From positions 310,001-374,000 of the forward strand of contig JAVXUO010002735.1 in the NCBI GenBank assembly GCA_033065855.1: a DNA stretch of 64,000 nucleotides, given 5' to 3'. The notes beneath the pieces were generated by a model. That model made no database searches. It was not told the DNA's origin and saw only the letters and a list, made by a program, of their open reading frames with translations. Positions 44,201 to 55,577 of this stretch are shown here, in pieces (positions within the stretch are counted from its first letter, which is position 1; the number at the start of each line of letters is the position of its first letter). Source of the stretch: Escallonia rubra (taxonomy: Eukaryota > Streptophyta > Magnoliopsida > Escalloniales > Escalloniaceae). A program made the translations under genes and the position numbers.

Positions 44201-47200
44201 GCCCGATAAATTAGATGGTTGAAAAAGGTGCCTAGCCTTTTTTTGATACAATTCTATTGTTGCGGCTTCTGGTTATTCATGCTAAACTTTTCTAACACTC
44301 TGAGGGGACTAATGGACAAGGCCTGTTTATGAAGCTAGTTTGCGGAGAGTTGCATTGGCTTAGGTTCCTTCCTTGGCTGCTTCTCCTATTTGGCAGCTTT
44401 TCTCAATTTTGGTCAAACCCTAGTTGCAGGAAACTCCTAATAAGGTGACGTTTCTCTCTCGGAAACTCGCTTTTGCGATACCAAGTTAGGAACTCCATGG
44501 GATCTCGTCCCAAGCTAATATGAGAACTCGATCCCGTTAGCTGGATAGAGATGCATGGAACAAGTGAGAGAATACCTGAAAATCAAGCCCTTTTCAACTC
44601 AATTCCTTGTTTCTCTCCTGCTTCAAGTCCTTAAAGCCTCCTAGTCTGTTGTTGCTGGCTATGTAAACTATACTAAACAAATGATAATACTCTTTTCGCA
44701 TTTATTTATTCAAGCCGCTCCCAATCTCAGATTCTTCTTGGTGCTTACGTTCCCCCGCCCCCGTTCCCGCTCCCGCTCCCGCCCCCGCTTTGTGCAACTA
44801 AGGGTCAAACTGCTTCTTATTGGCTTTTACGGCTTAACGCTTGCCTTCTTTCTGAGCCAGGATCAAAGTAAGAAGCATCTATTAGGCCTTTTTTTCCCCA
44901 ATTTGTATTTGAAAGAAAGGAATTTGTCAGTTGATTAGAGTTGTGGCCTAAGCCGTGAAAGCCCGGAGGAATCAGATGAATACCTGAAGCCTGAAATATC
45001 AATCTAAATCATCTAGTAATTGATCATCGTTCGCTGCCCAACTCTAATAGGCGAAAAGAATCTTGCTTCCCGCATCACTCTATACACAACATGTCATTGT
45101 TGGTAATTTTCCAAGCCCCAGTCAGCTCTTACGCTTGCTTTTGTAGACCTAACTTTATTGCTAATAGGAGAAGCGGGATAAGTAGGACAGGGAGATATAG
45201 GGCACCGTACACTGATAGAGTTGCTTGAGCTCTTGGAGCTAGTACGAGCATCTTCATCTGGCTAGCGAGCCAGTCCAGGCTGAGGAAGTTACTTATAGTT
45301 AGGGATCAGATCCTGCGGCGTAGTATCGAGAAGACGGCTGTGCCCTCTCATGTCGCTGAAAACAGAGGAAAAGATACTGGCTTAAGCTTTCTTCCACTGG
45401 CTTTCCTGTCCCCCCAGCAACTCCCAAAAAGGCTGAAGAAGACTCCTACCTTCTCTGGCTCACTGACTAGCCAGCTTGCCTAAACCCTGACCTGATGGAA
45501 AGACTTTTTACGCTGACTTGATATGCTACTACTTGAAATGCTTCAAAGACTCCTGCTTTTTCACTAGCTTTCGAGCTCTACTTGTCCTCCTTTCAATACT
45601 TGAGCTTGAAATCGAGCTTGTGCATATGATCCAATTCATTTCACGAATCTTGGGGCCAACTTTAAACTATGGAAAGGAAGAAAGATCTATTTTTGAGAGT
45701 GAAGTTATGTGTGTTATGCTGGATCAGAACGTCTGGAGAAGACTAGTCGGCATGTGTATAGCTACCAAAAAAGAAGAGAGCTGCTGACATCTCTTACTTT
45801 TAGGAAGCAGGGGCGGTATCGTATATTTTATAACCTTCATCCTTACCCGATGCATGTATTCCTATTTTATAGTCTTCCTTGCTAGGCGCTTATGGGTATG
45901 AATCTCAACACGGTTTGTTCTTCCTTTATTCTATGGAATTTTTCCCCATCTACATTGGCCTAACCCAACTCGAAAGAAAAGTTCATTAAGCCTCTGGATA
46001 CTACTGCCTCATTGGCAATTGCATCTTACTATGCTTAAACCATCAAATTTAAAGCTAAAAGCTTCTGGGCGATGCTGGGAGCTTTCACATAATGGCCCCG
46101 TCGAACGATGAGCCCCAGGAGTCATCAAGATCACATTTCGTGGACCAAAACATTTTTTTATTGGCAGGATTAAGTAGAAAGCATTCTTATAGAAGGTTCC
46201 CCCATCCAATAGATTTAGGGATCTTGCCGTATAACCTAGTGAAGAGGGAACAACAAATCCAATACGTCTAGTTAGACAACGGGGCTTTTTGCCACATCAC
46301 GCTTTTCAGAGACCGATCAACCGTTTTTCGTTAGAATCAACAGATTCCTAGACTTGAGGCAGATACAAGCTCTATGCCGGTGCATCGAGAAAAGTCTATA
46401 AAAAACTGCTTTTCCTCTGCTTCCCCACCCACTTTATACAAACTTGTTGGAATCTCATCTGTGACGATCTTGCCTACGTGTTTCATGTGAGATTGCTGAT
46501 GAATTTTGTTCATTTTTAGTATAATATTTTCTCTGCGTTCATAGGTATATACAACATGAACTTCGAGTTCCATGGTGGTCCTTGCGCTCAATCTGCTTCC
46601 TCAGAGCTTTTATCTTCTGGCACGATCGTGATTGCTGCTGCCAATTGAACAGCAGATATCCTTGGTGGTCTCCCATCAGAGTCGGCTACCAGTGCGGTTT
46701 TGCCCAAGTAAGATACGATATAGGAATGTGTGCTAACTCTAAGCTTGTCCGCATAAATGAAATCACTTTCCGTAGTCAAATGATTATACAGATCAAGATT
46801 GCAGATCTCAGTAACCGTTCATTTAGGGTTAATACCAAATCTACCGTATAGCGAGTTCATCGGAATCTTTTAAACATAAGATTCGTGGTAGGCATAGGAG
46901 CTGGGCAAAACGGTAGCAAAGCTCAGGTGGTGACGCAAGTGCGCGGTGAGATAGAAAGCACCTCGTTCATGCTCTTTGTACAACCAAAAGAAGAGCTAGT
47001 GAGGGCTGGAATGGAGTGGTTGTTGCATTTATACAAGCAAGGAGCGGAGCATGTTCTCTAGAAGATGTCCCCATGTCGTCAACATCGAGTCAGCTAACTC
47101 TCTTGTTAACCAAAGTATAGCTCCTAACCAGAGTTCCCCTTCTATCACTCCCATCACATGTTAGTCCGAATCATCAGCTATTCCTTATCTCTCCTCAGAA

Positions 47201-50200
47201 AACTTTCTCTTCCTTCTAATTCATCTGTCCCTTGGATTCTGTGTGATGATTTGATATCCTTTCTATCAACCCAATGAAGAGGTGGGGCGTGGTGCTCTTG
47301 ATCATAACCCTATGGCGGATTGAAATAATTTTCATTTTAAGCAGCAAGCTGGGCTTTTTGATCCGGGATTTTTATGCCTTATTATCAGTGAAACATTGCA
47401 TAAAGGGCTATAGCAAACCTGAATTGCAGCTCCTCCTCTTCCCTGTGTTGTATGTTGTGACTTCACAACCTAACAGGATTAACATAAACAACAGACATAA
47501 CATCAAAAGTCATAGTAGCTTACGAAACTACCGAGAGAGTAATTAAAGAACCAAATACTTACCTGGTATGTTTTCCCTGAAGCAAGTCAAGGACAGATTA
47601 GAAACTTTTAGTCTAGGTAATTGGGGTCTGCCTGTATGTGGATAGAAACAATATAAACGATATGTTCTTTTGATAAAGATAAACCTTTTCTTTGAATGAC
47701 ATTCCCTGGCCTCACCTGCACCAAATTAAGAACAAATGTAACAATGTATATTGTCTCAGCTCGTAGTTAGAATGATGCTGGATATGGTAGAACTAGAACA
47801 AAGACATATGTTAACTCTCAAAATGACTAACAAGCGAGAGAGCACCAAACACACATGAGCTGCTCATCAGATAATTGAATGATGCAGCATGTTCAACACC
47901 TGTGTGTCTAACGAGTGTATCTGTGGTAGTCCAAAGTTCAATTGTAAAAGACGCGGTAGATTGTAATTTGATCTAATGCAAATCTTACCAAGGTGGACCT
48001 AACACCTAGAAGCTAAAAGCTATGTGATATGAATTTGTATCTACTCACTGAGCATGGAGCTAGAGCCACACATCACGTTCGTCATTTCATGACTAGCACG
48101 TCGGAGTAGGTATATCCCCTAATACACCACAATCATCACAGTGGATCACATAGAACTGAGTCTAGATTAAAGCCAACATAGAGCTTACAATTGCAAAGAC
48201 GAGTCTTAAGTTCCCAAACAAGATTACACGTTTTCTATAGAAGGATTAAAAAGTGTACTCCCTATGATCATGGAGCGTACATGGGGATCAAAGATTCGCA
48301 GTATGGGAACACCGGAAAGCCACACCTTGACTTAGTGCTAGCATAATGTACACAAAAAACTAATTTTGGTTACCTAACTCATCTACGTTGGGAATTAAAG
48401 TAAGTCACAAGCCATATAATTGCATGTAACTTCTGACCATTATAGGATCTTAATCCATCATTAGTATAATGTTGATGTGCATTTGCAGTATAACCATTAG
48501 CTTCATGGCTCTAATAATGATAATATCACATAACAGTCACTCTCTTGAGCCATAATAAATACTAGTCGATTCTCTTAGCGCGAACTTTAGTAGTGGGGGT
48601 CATCACCCAAGACTACCCTGTATTGAGTTTACCATGTGTATATGACGCATCGATTTATATGTAACTATGAAACTATTTTTTATTTTTATTTTATATACCA
48701 TGAAACTATTTTTAGGTAGTGCCTCGGTCAACGTACATGGGGTAAGCCACTGCACTGCACTGCATTGAGCATTGAAACTCTCCATAAATGCGTTAATTCT
48801 GGCTGTCGCTAACGCATTTTTATATCGAACATAATAGTACAGTTACAACTAATCTCTATGCTAAACATGCCACCGTTTTTATCAATACATATTTATACGT
48901 AAAAGAACAAAATTGCAAAATTCATAAAGCAAAGCAACTGGGACGGGATAGTATGCATATGTGTGTGTGAATCGAAGAAAAGTTGCATATTAATTATAGT
49001 ACTTATAATGATGCTAACTATCTTTATGTTACACATGTATCTTAAAATTCACAATTCTCAAACATAGCAATTACTACATGATAGTGTATGGATGTGTGTG
49101 CTAGCGCGTGTGCGCTTGAATCCAAGAGAACTTACATACAGAAATTTTACACAACTAACTATATGGGCGAGCAATGATTTTTATCACAACCTTGATCCCA
49201 AAAGGTCAGTTCCAAAATGATGTGGCTCAATGTGGACTGCTTGCCGGAAAACTGTTTGCCATCAAAACCCACTGTTACTTCTAAATGCCACTGCCACGTC
49301 ATTTTGAATTCAACATTTGGGACTCAGGTCGGAATCCCTATCTTTACTCATACTGACCATAATATTTTTACAGCATGCAATAACATATATGTTGCACGTA
49401 AGGAAAACATACACTACATATGTATATGGTATGAGTCTCTGGGCTACTAGTTAAGCATGGAGCTAGAGCCACATGTGTTCATCATCACATGACTAGTGCA
49501 TGAGAGTAGGTATATCCCCCTGTACACCATCACTCATCGGTTTAAACAGACGTGAGTCTAGCACCAAAGCCAACATGAAGGTCACATCAAAGTTCTCGAG
49601 CCTTAAGCTCCCAAATGAGATTAGACATATTCAATTGAAACGAATGAGAGCTAGGTAGCACGGACACGGACACGGTGTCGGACACGGACACGGTGTCGGA
49701 CACGGACACGGTGTCGGACACGGACACCGACGGGGACACCGGACACCGCAATTTCCAAAAAATCGGATTTTGGACACCGCAGGACACCGCTATTTTTTTA
49801 ATATTTTTATTATTTTATATATATATATCAAATACATTTCACAAACTATAATAACAAACAATAATAAAAAAACTACTAAAATAAAGAATTTAAATAAATA
49901 CAAGTCATATTCTATTCATTTATTTGGTGGTACCAAATAAAGGGGCATAGTGCAATTTATAAAGGGCCATATCTGGTGTCCTTTAGTATAGTCACAGAAA
50001 AAGAAAAAAAGGGAGAAAAGGGAGAAGGAAAAAAAAGGGAAAGATATATGTGGGTCGCGAGAAAGAGAAGACACAGAGAAGAGGAAGAAAAGAGGAAGGA
50101 GACGACTGCCGAGACAAAGAGAAGAAGCAGACTTGTGGGTAAGCGACGGCGGTGGAGGCCTCCGGCGACGATGGCGAGAGATCTGGTGACGGCGACAGCG

Positions 50201-52130
50201 ACGATGGACAGATCTGTCGGCTTCCGTATCCGGCAACGCCGGCGCCTTTCAGATCTGTCGGCTCCGACAACATCGACGACTTTCAGATCTGTCGGCTCCG
50301 ACAACATCGACGACTTTCAGATCTGTCGGCTCCGGCAACGTCGGCCACAGATCCGGCAACATCAGCGACAGATCCAGCATCACGGCGACAAGAGAGAAGA
50401 AGACGGCCGACAGATGAGGTGAGAGAGAAGACGACGACCCCTGAAATTTGTTCCAAAAATTCCGAAGTAGCCCCAAACGTTCGGACACTGCACATCACCG
50501 TGTCCGACACCACTCGATGAAGTGTCCGACATGGTGTCGGAAAATTTAAAAAAAAAAAAAATTCGGACACCGATTGGCGGTGTCGGACACGTGTCGGGAG
50601 GTGTCCGGAGGGTGTCGGGGTGTCCGTCCGTTTAGGACACCAAACTGAGAGGTATAGTCCGCAGAATCATGGAGTGCACATGAGGCACGCCTTCACCTAG
50701 TGTTAGTGTGATGTAATTAAATAACTAATCTGGTTATTTTATCTACATACGTCGCAAGTGACACCATGATGGTTCAAACATAACTCACAAGTCACAAAAA
50801 TGCATTTAACATCCACCATTGAGTGAATTTAACCCATCTTTGTCATCATATTGACATGCAATTGCAGTACAACCATTAGCTTCAATGGTATGCTTAATTT
50901 GATACCATTCAACAATTACTTGTTTGTGCCATCACAGGTTCAAGTTAGTTCTTCTTACATTTATGTTAATAATGGGCGTAAGAGCATTGGCGTAAGAGCA
51001 TTGTGCACAATTATGAGTACAGTATGGTCAGAGAGTGCCGCAATTTGTGTTTACTATATGCATACGATGCATTAAAACATATACTAGGACAAGGCATGGT
51101 TGTCAGCTATGGAACTATTTTTAGGAAGTGCCACGGGCGTTGTAAACTGCAGCACTGGAATGAGCATTGTACTCTTGACAGATGCGTTTCTAAATGCCAC
51201 TACCCCAAATTACATATAGATAATAATGTTTACAATTCTATAAGTATCTCCATGATATGCATATTGTCCTTGTACATATTTATACATAAAGACCAAAACA
51301 GACAATTCATAAAGCAAAGCAACAGGCGTATAATAGCGTGTCTGTTTGTGTGTATCAAAGAAAACTTACAAACAGAAACATTCATCATATTATATTGATC
51401 ATAATATTGGCAACATTACGTGTAGAAATCAGAAATCTGCTCTGCACTTTCATACACATATCACATGTATACATACATATCTTCAAATTCGCAATTCCCA
51501 AGCATAGGGATACGATACTGGGCCTGTTTGTATGTGTGATTGTGTGTGATTATATCGAAGTAAAATTAGGTAGAGAATGAGAATTTATACAGCGAGTAAT
51601 CATAGGTATCCCAACTCTAATCTCAAAAGTTGAATGTCAAACGTGGCTCAACGTGACCAACTTGTTGCGAAACTGCTTGCCAACATCACCCACTGTTAGT
51701 TCAAAAGTGCCACCGCCGTGACATCTCTGACTCAAACTGGTCATAATACGCATTAATTTTACGTTGTATGTAACTGGTCATAATACGCATTAATTTTACG
51801 TTGCACATACAGACATGTCAACTGCATCTTCATACAATACAGCACAGGCGCCATCACTTTACTTAGCAATTGGGACATGATTGTGAATATGGGGGCGTGT
51901 GAGTCGGGGGAACTTACGTCGGCGCCGCGGATTCTGAAGCGACGGAGTTGGGAGGTGGACCATGGACTGGCGAGGACGCCAAGGCGTGCACTTTCGGGGC
52001 GGCGAATGAACGGCTGCGAATGGAGTGATCTCGATACGAGAACTGCGTGACGGCGGTGTGATGACTGTGACGGTGATGAGAGTGCAGGTGAGGAGAGAGT
52101 TCGAGCAAGTAGCCTAGTAAGGAGCCGCAT
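38292..52130 (-). CDS. Organellar (mitochondrial-type) elongation factor P, 11 exons
   Basis: EF-P binds stalled ribosomes and promotes peptide bonds at proline runs. Minus-strand exons: 51918-52130, 47685-47715, 47563-47576, 47419-47469, 43272-43341, 41424-41496, 41253-41320, 40108-40231, 39495-39534, 39309-39376, 38292-38298. They sum to 759 nt (252 residues plus TAG), with GT..AG at every junction and phases that join correctly. Exon 1 is an Arg/Ser/Leu-rich presequence (MRLLTRLLARTLSS). Then come the KOW-like domain (VRPGNVIQRKG; QHTTQGRGGAAIQ; VELRDTESGNKVNERLRTDE), the central OB domain (MTVTVELFDERPMSASVP) and the C-terminal OB domain (KKVSLDNGLTVQ; AGDKILVNTSDNSYISRA). Mature length is about 190, normal for EF-P. 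Exon 3 is 14 nt. The loop that carries a modified Lys in many bacteria has Arg97. An in-frame ATG at 52193 is an alternative start; I prefer 52130 because a presequence starts there. Confidence 0.93.
43342..47418. other. Intron 4 of EF-P (about 4.1 kb)
   Basis: Minus-strand intron between exons 4 and 5. The frames inside it, including the protein-like pair at 46337-46591 and 46588-46779 on the minus strand, match no family I know. Part of it (44640-46570) looks like mitochondrial DNA. Confidence 0.8.
44640..46570. other. Probable mitochondrial DNA insert (NUMT) in EF-P intron 4
   Basis: Base composition and texture change abruptly. The GC content is higher and there are many short CTTGCC/GAAGCGGG/AGCTTGCC words, CCCGCTCCCGCTCCCGCCCC near 44765, and little of the A/T-run structure of the surrounding introns. 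This is how plant mitochondrial intergenic DNA reads. No mitochondrial gene is identifiable, so the call rests on composition and the borders are estimates. Confidence 0.4.
48040..51720. repeat. Diverged tandem duplication in EF-P intron 1
   Basis: Blocks recur in the same order: GAGCATGGAGCTAGAGCCAC (48052 and 49453), GTAGGTATATCCCC (about 48105 and 49506), GCAGTA.AACCATTAGCTTCA (about 48487 and 50865), and TTCATAAAGCAAAGCAAC (about 48920 and 51306). The second copy carries the insertion at 49649-50655. Identity looks like 75-85%, so the duplication is old. Confidence 0.7.
49649..50655. mobile_element. CGGACAC-repeat insertion, probable non-autonomous DNA transposon
   Basis: The left end has four copies of GGACACGGACACGGTGTC (49663-49735); the right end has GGTGTCGGACACGTGTCGGG and related units (50578-50640). 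Together these make palindrome-rich termini. Flanks GAATGAGAG and AACTGAGAG (7 of 9) suggest a 9-bp duplication, and comparison with the paralogous intron copy near 48240 shows the block is extra. The interior has a 36-bp tandem repeat (TTTCAGATCTGTCGGCTCCG, about 50247-50345) and GC-rich, exon-like DNA. Superfamily uncertain (Mutator-like is my guess). Confidence 0.55.
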
Positions 52131-52321
52131 CTTCCGGAAGGCCTCTCTGAAGTTTCTGAGAGCAAATGGTGGTGTATTTGAGGCCGCTTGCAAATTTGGG
52201 GAAATTTAACGGGGATGTACTAATTTGCCATTAAAATAAGAAATGAGTTCCAGGAAAAATAAGAAAAATGAAAATTACCCCCATTTAAAGAAAACTAATA
52301 ACAGGATGCACATACACGTGA

Positions 52322-52360
<39 letters not shown>
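52131..52360 (-). promoter_or_regulatory. Upstream region of the EF-P gene
   Basis: This is the sequence between the EF-P start and the next microsatellite. I see no clear TATA box on the minus strand within the first 100 bp. A (TA)n tract occupies 52324-52361. Confidence 0.4.
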
Positions 52361-52363
<3 letters not shown>

Positions 52364-52620
52364 TCGTGATCCATTGATAGCGCTAGCAAGTTGTTACCGC
52401 TGTTTGGTCGTCCGCTACATAATGTAGTGGACGATATTTTACCGTCCGCTACATAATGTAGAGGACGATATTTTACTGTCCGCTACATTATGTTGCGGAC
52501 GGTGAAAAAATTCGCTGTTGTGGCGCGCGATCTGGCCGGCCATTCTCGCCCGTGGACATCGACGGCCAGATCGCGCTAGCAATTTGGGTTAAGTTGCTAG
52601 CGTTATCATTTTATCATCTC

Positions 52621-52622
<2 letters not shown>
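52361..52622. mobile_element. MITE inside a (TA)n microsatellite
   Basis: The element is bounded by (TA)n on both sides (52324-52361 and 52623-52660). The ends share an inverted TGATARCGCTAGCAA motif (52375-52390 and 52578-52610 region). Inside are three near-palindromic units GTCCGCTACATAATGTAG(T/A)GGAC at about 52406, 52441 and 52478. A MITE that uses TA microsatellites as target (Micron type in rice) is a reasonable comparison. Confidence 0.6.
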
Positions 52623-52663
<41 letters not shown>

Positions 52664-53044
52664 CAAATCTACATTTACCGGTAGAGATATCAACCACTCT
52701 GTCTAACCGATGCTCTTTGTAACGGTTAGGCTTACCCCCCTATTTCTCTGGATCCCATCGGCCCGAGTGGACCCCTATCTGCTACTAATTGTAGCAGTTA
52801 ATGTACAAAATAATGAATCTGAGCCGTCCACTACGGCCAGATCACAGGTAAAGAAATAATTATTTCTCTACCTGTAGATGTGGAAATATTATGAATTAAT
52901 CTAAAAAATGCTAATAATGTCTCAACCACCTTCATCTCGCATACTTGAGTAAAGCGTAAAAATGTATACGTCAATTTGATACCAATGATGATTCATTTTC
53001 CTACCACGGTCTTACCTACCATTCTTTTAAAGTAAAAACAATTA
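52623..53044. other. Spacer after the microsatellite, no gene seen
   Basis: This starts with the second (TA)n tract. The sequence to about 52890 (CTACATTTACCGGTAGAGAT ... TCTCTACCTGTAGATGTGG) has inverted ends and could be another small MITE; I could not find a target duplication. Confidence 0.35.
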
Positions 53045-53320
53045 CTCCCTCTGTCATAATTCAATTGTTCTATTTCGACTTTGCACACATATTAAGAATA
53101 TGAGACATACGTTGTAGAAGAGAGAAAGGTGAAAGGAAGTGGGCAGGAAAGAGAAAAAATGTGCCGGTAGATTTTAAAATATGGAGAGAGAACTATAATT
53201 TAAAAAAATGATAAATATGAAAAAAAAAATACAAAGAGAATCTTTCCTAATCTCGAAAGTAAGCAATTCTTTTGGGACAGCCCAAAAAGAAAAACTGATA
53301 AATTAAAGTGGAGCGGAGAG
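53045..53320. mobile_element. Stowaway-like MITE (Tc1/mariner)
   Basis: The left end is CTCCCTCTGTCATAATTC after TA, and the inverted right end is CTCTCCGCTCCACTTT. CTCCCTCCGTCC termini with a TA target are the mark of Stowaway MITEs. Length is about 276 bp, with no coding. Confidence 0.65.
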
Positions 53321-53771
53321 TGTATAATTTTAAATTGATGCATTTAGTTTAAACTAAAAGGTTTAAAGTTTAACAATCAAAAGATTAATATTTATCCTTA
53401 TGCCGGCATTCATATACCCGTGATTTTTTTACTTTAGCTTTCAATTTTTTTTTACTCGATTATGGTATTTATGTCTATATTATAGACTAACTTGATGAAC
53501 ACAATAGTTGTGGTGAAGGGATCGCAATCGTCCTTAGTCACCTTATTTATTAAAATATTTTTTTGTATATAATTTGAGAAATATGTTACTATAAGATTAG
53601 TATCTTACGCATTTACCCTTTAGAAATCACTGGGATAAAAGGTTAGTAACTTCTAATCCACAAAACATAAGAAATGTCTATATGTTTGCAAATATGCGAC
53701 CGCTTTTTAGAATTAATAACGTTATTAGGGATTTCCTTCTTAAACAAAAAAGAATAATGCGTTGCAAACTA

Positions 53772-54198
53772 AGGCCCTGTTTGACAGGGCTTTTTTTCAA
53801 AAAAAAAATTTCAGTTTTGGAAACTGAAAAAAAAAGTTACATTTGGTAATCATTTTTTATTTTTTTTTCTTCAGTTTAAAAAATCAGTTTTTAAATCAAG
53901 GCTGTTTTTAAAAACTCAAAAAATGAGTTTCGATTTTCGGCTTTGGTTTTTTTTTTTTTTTTGAGACCACCATCCCCCTCCCACCACCGGTGACCACCGC
54001 CGGCAGCCACTAGCCATCGTCTGCCACCGCCACGACCCAGCACCGCCATCGCAAACCACCACAAAAAAAAAAACTCAAAATAAAAATTGGGTTATCAAAC
54101 ACCCACTTGTTTTTGTAAAAAAAATAAATGAAATTGCTCTTTATTTTTATTCTTTTTGGAAACTGAAGAAAAACAAATTGTTGTCAAACAAAGCTTAA
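53772..54198. mobile_element. MITE with GGCCCTGTTTGACA ends
   Basis: The left end AAGGCCCTGTTTGACAGGGC and the inverted right end AAGCTTTGTTTGACAACAAT share an imperfect TIR. CAAACA/TGTTTG-tipped MITEs (often hAT) are common in plants. The middle has CCACC-rich sequence (53966-54060). No clear 8-bp target duplication. Confidence 0.5.
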
Positions 54199-55159
54199 AA
54201 GCAACCATGATGTCAGTCACTTCCAATCCCATTACTATAATCTTTTGTCGTCTGGAATGCTTTAGTAATAATGTTTTTAGATGCCCTTATTGCATGTTAC
54301 CGGTAGGTGATTAATCCTTTACTCCCATGTCAATGTGGTGGTAAATGTAATTTTGGTTAAGAAAGATGCAATACCAAAAGATAAAACAAATAAATAAAAA
54401 AAGGAATGATTCGTATTGTTATAATCATTCTAATTCATTCTCTTCTCTTTTGGGCAACATTAAAAGTGGTAAAGCGATGAACTTTTGATTAGTCTAAAGT
54501 TAATTTCAGGTTTCAAACACGTACAACCGTTCATTCATTTAGTATCCAATTAGAGATTATCTAATGGGTATTGCTATTACACATAAACATAAATAAGAAG
54601 TGAAATCATAATAACTTACCACAGTCAAAAACATAATATATTATTTTCTTGTAGTGAAGGCCGAATGTGCTCGGCAAGTGTTTATCAAGATATTGTGGGA
54701 TACCTATGCAAAGGAAATGATAGCCATTTCCATTCACTTTTATCTTTAAAATTAAGATTTTAGAGAAGTGGAAGTGGTGGATATCACTAACATTTGCGCG
54801 GCCAGGCCTAGACATATAATTAACACAACGTATATGTACGATATACACACACACATGAATGCACATGTAAATATACATACAGATATGATATCATGTCTTA
54901 AAGCCAAATAGAGGAAAGCCGAGGAAAAGATTAAGCGTGTCTTGTTTTTAAATTTTTTTATTTAGTAAAACCATATTACTATGTTTCATTGCCAATGTAA
55001 AAGGCTGAACCCATTAAGACGCGAGGAGAGTGAAATTCATCTATCTTAGGAGAAAACTGTTACAATATGTTGGTCATTTGAGAAAAGTTAATTGCTTTTC
55101 TTATCTTATAAGATGTTAGGATCATCAAGTGTAACAGCCCAAAACCTGAGGCTAGTTTT

Positions 55160-55164
<5 letters not shown>

Positions 55165-55227
<63 letters not shown>
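55165..55227. repeat. (GA)n microsatellite
   Basis: About 31 GA units. Confidence 0.97.
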
Positions 55228-55228
<1 letters not shown>

Positions 55229-55249
55229 CCTAGCTGACTATTTATTAGA

Positions 55250-55577
55250 CCTTTAGCGATGAATTGGTGAGCATTAAACCTTGTAATCTTTAGCGACAGA
55301 TTTTTTGAAATCGTAAATTATAAATTAATGACAACAATTATACGTGATATTGATTGAGGTCTTCAGTGACGATTAATATTAACAATATTTTTAGAAACCT
55401 TTAGCAACAATTTTTGTACTCTATCGTTAGCATTGATATTATATTAGCAACTTTTGGTGACAATTTCTATGCATATCTAGTTACACTGTGCATAATTAAT
55501 ATTTTATCGACAACAATTAGCGACGTTTTTTTATACTTAGTATCGATATTTTTATCAGTGGCGATTAGTGTAGTGGG
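55250..55577. mobile_element. CACTA element right-end relic
   Basis: Many degenerate TTTAGCGACR/TTAGCAAC motifs lead to GCGATTAGTGTAGTG ending at 55577, the inverse of a CACTACACTAATCGC terminus. The motif resembles, but is not the same as, the subterminal repeats of the 4735-11596 element. No left end was found. Confidence 0.45.

Noticed and set aside
46337-46779. Two consecutive minus-strand frames with protein-like composition in EF-P intron 4
   Set aside because: No recognised domain, no start context or splice support, and they lie inside an intron; may be organelle-derived. Not called as a gene.
54646-54658. TTTTCTTGTAGTG, a possible right end of a CACTA element
   Set aside because: No matching CACTAC left end with shared subterminal motifs upstream; too short on its own to call an element.
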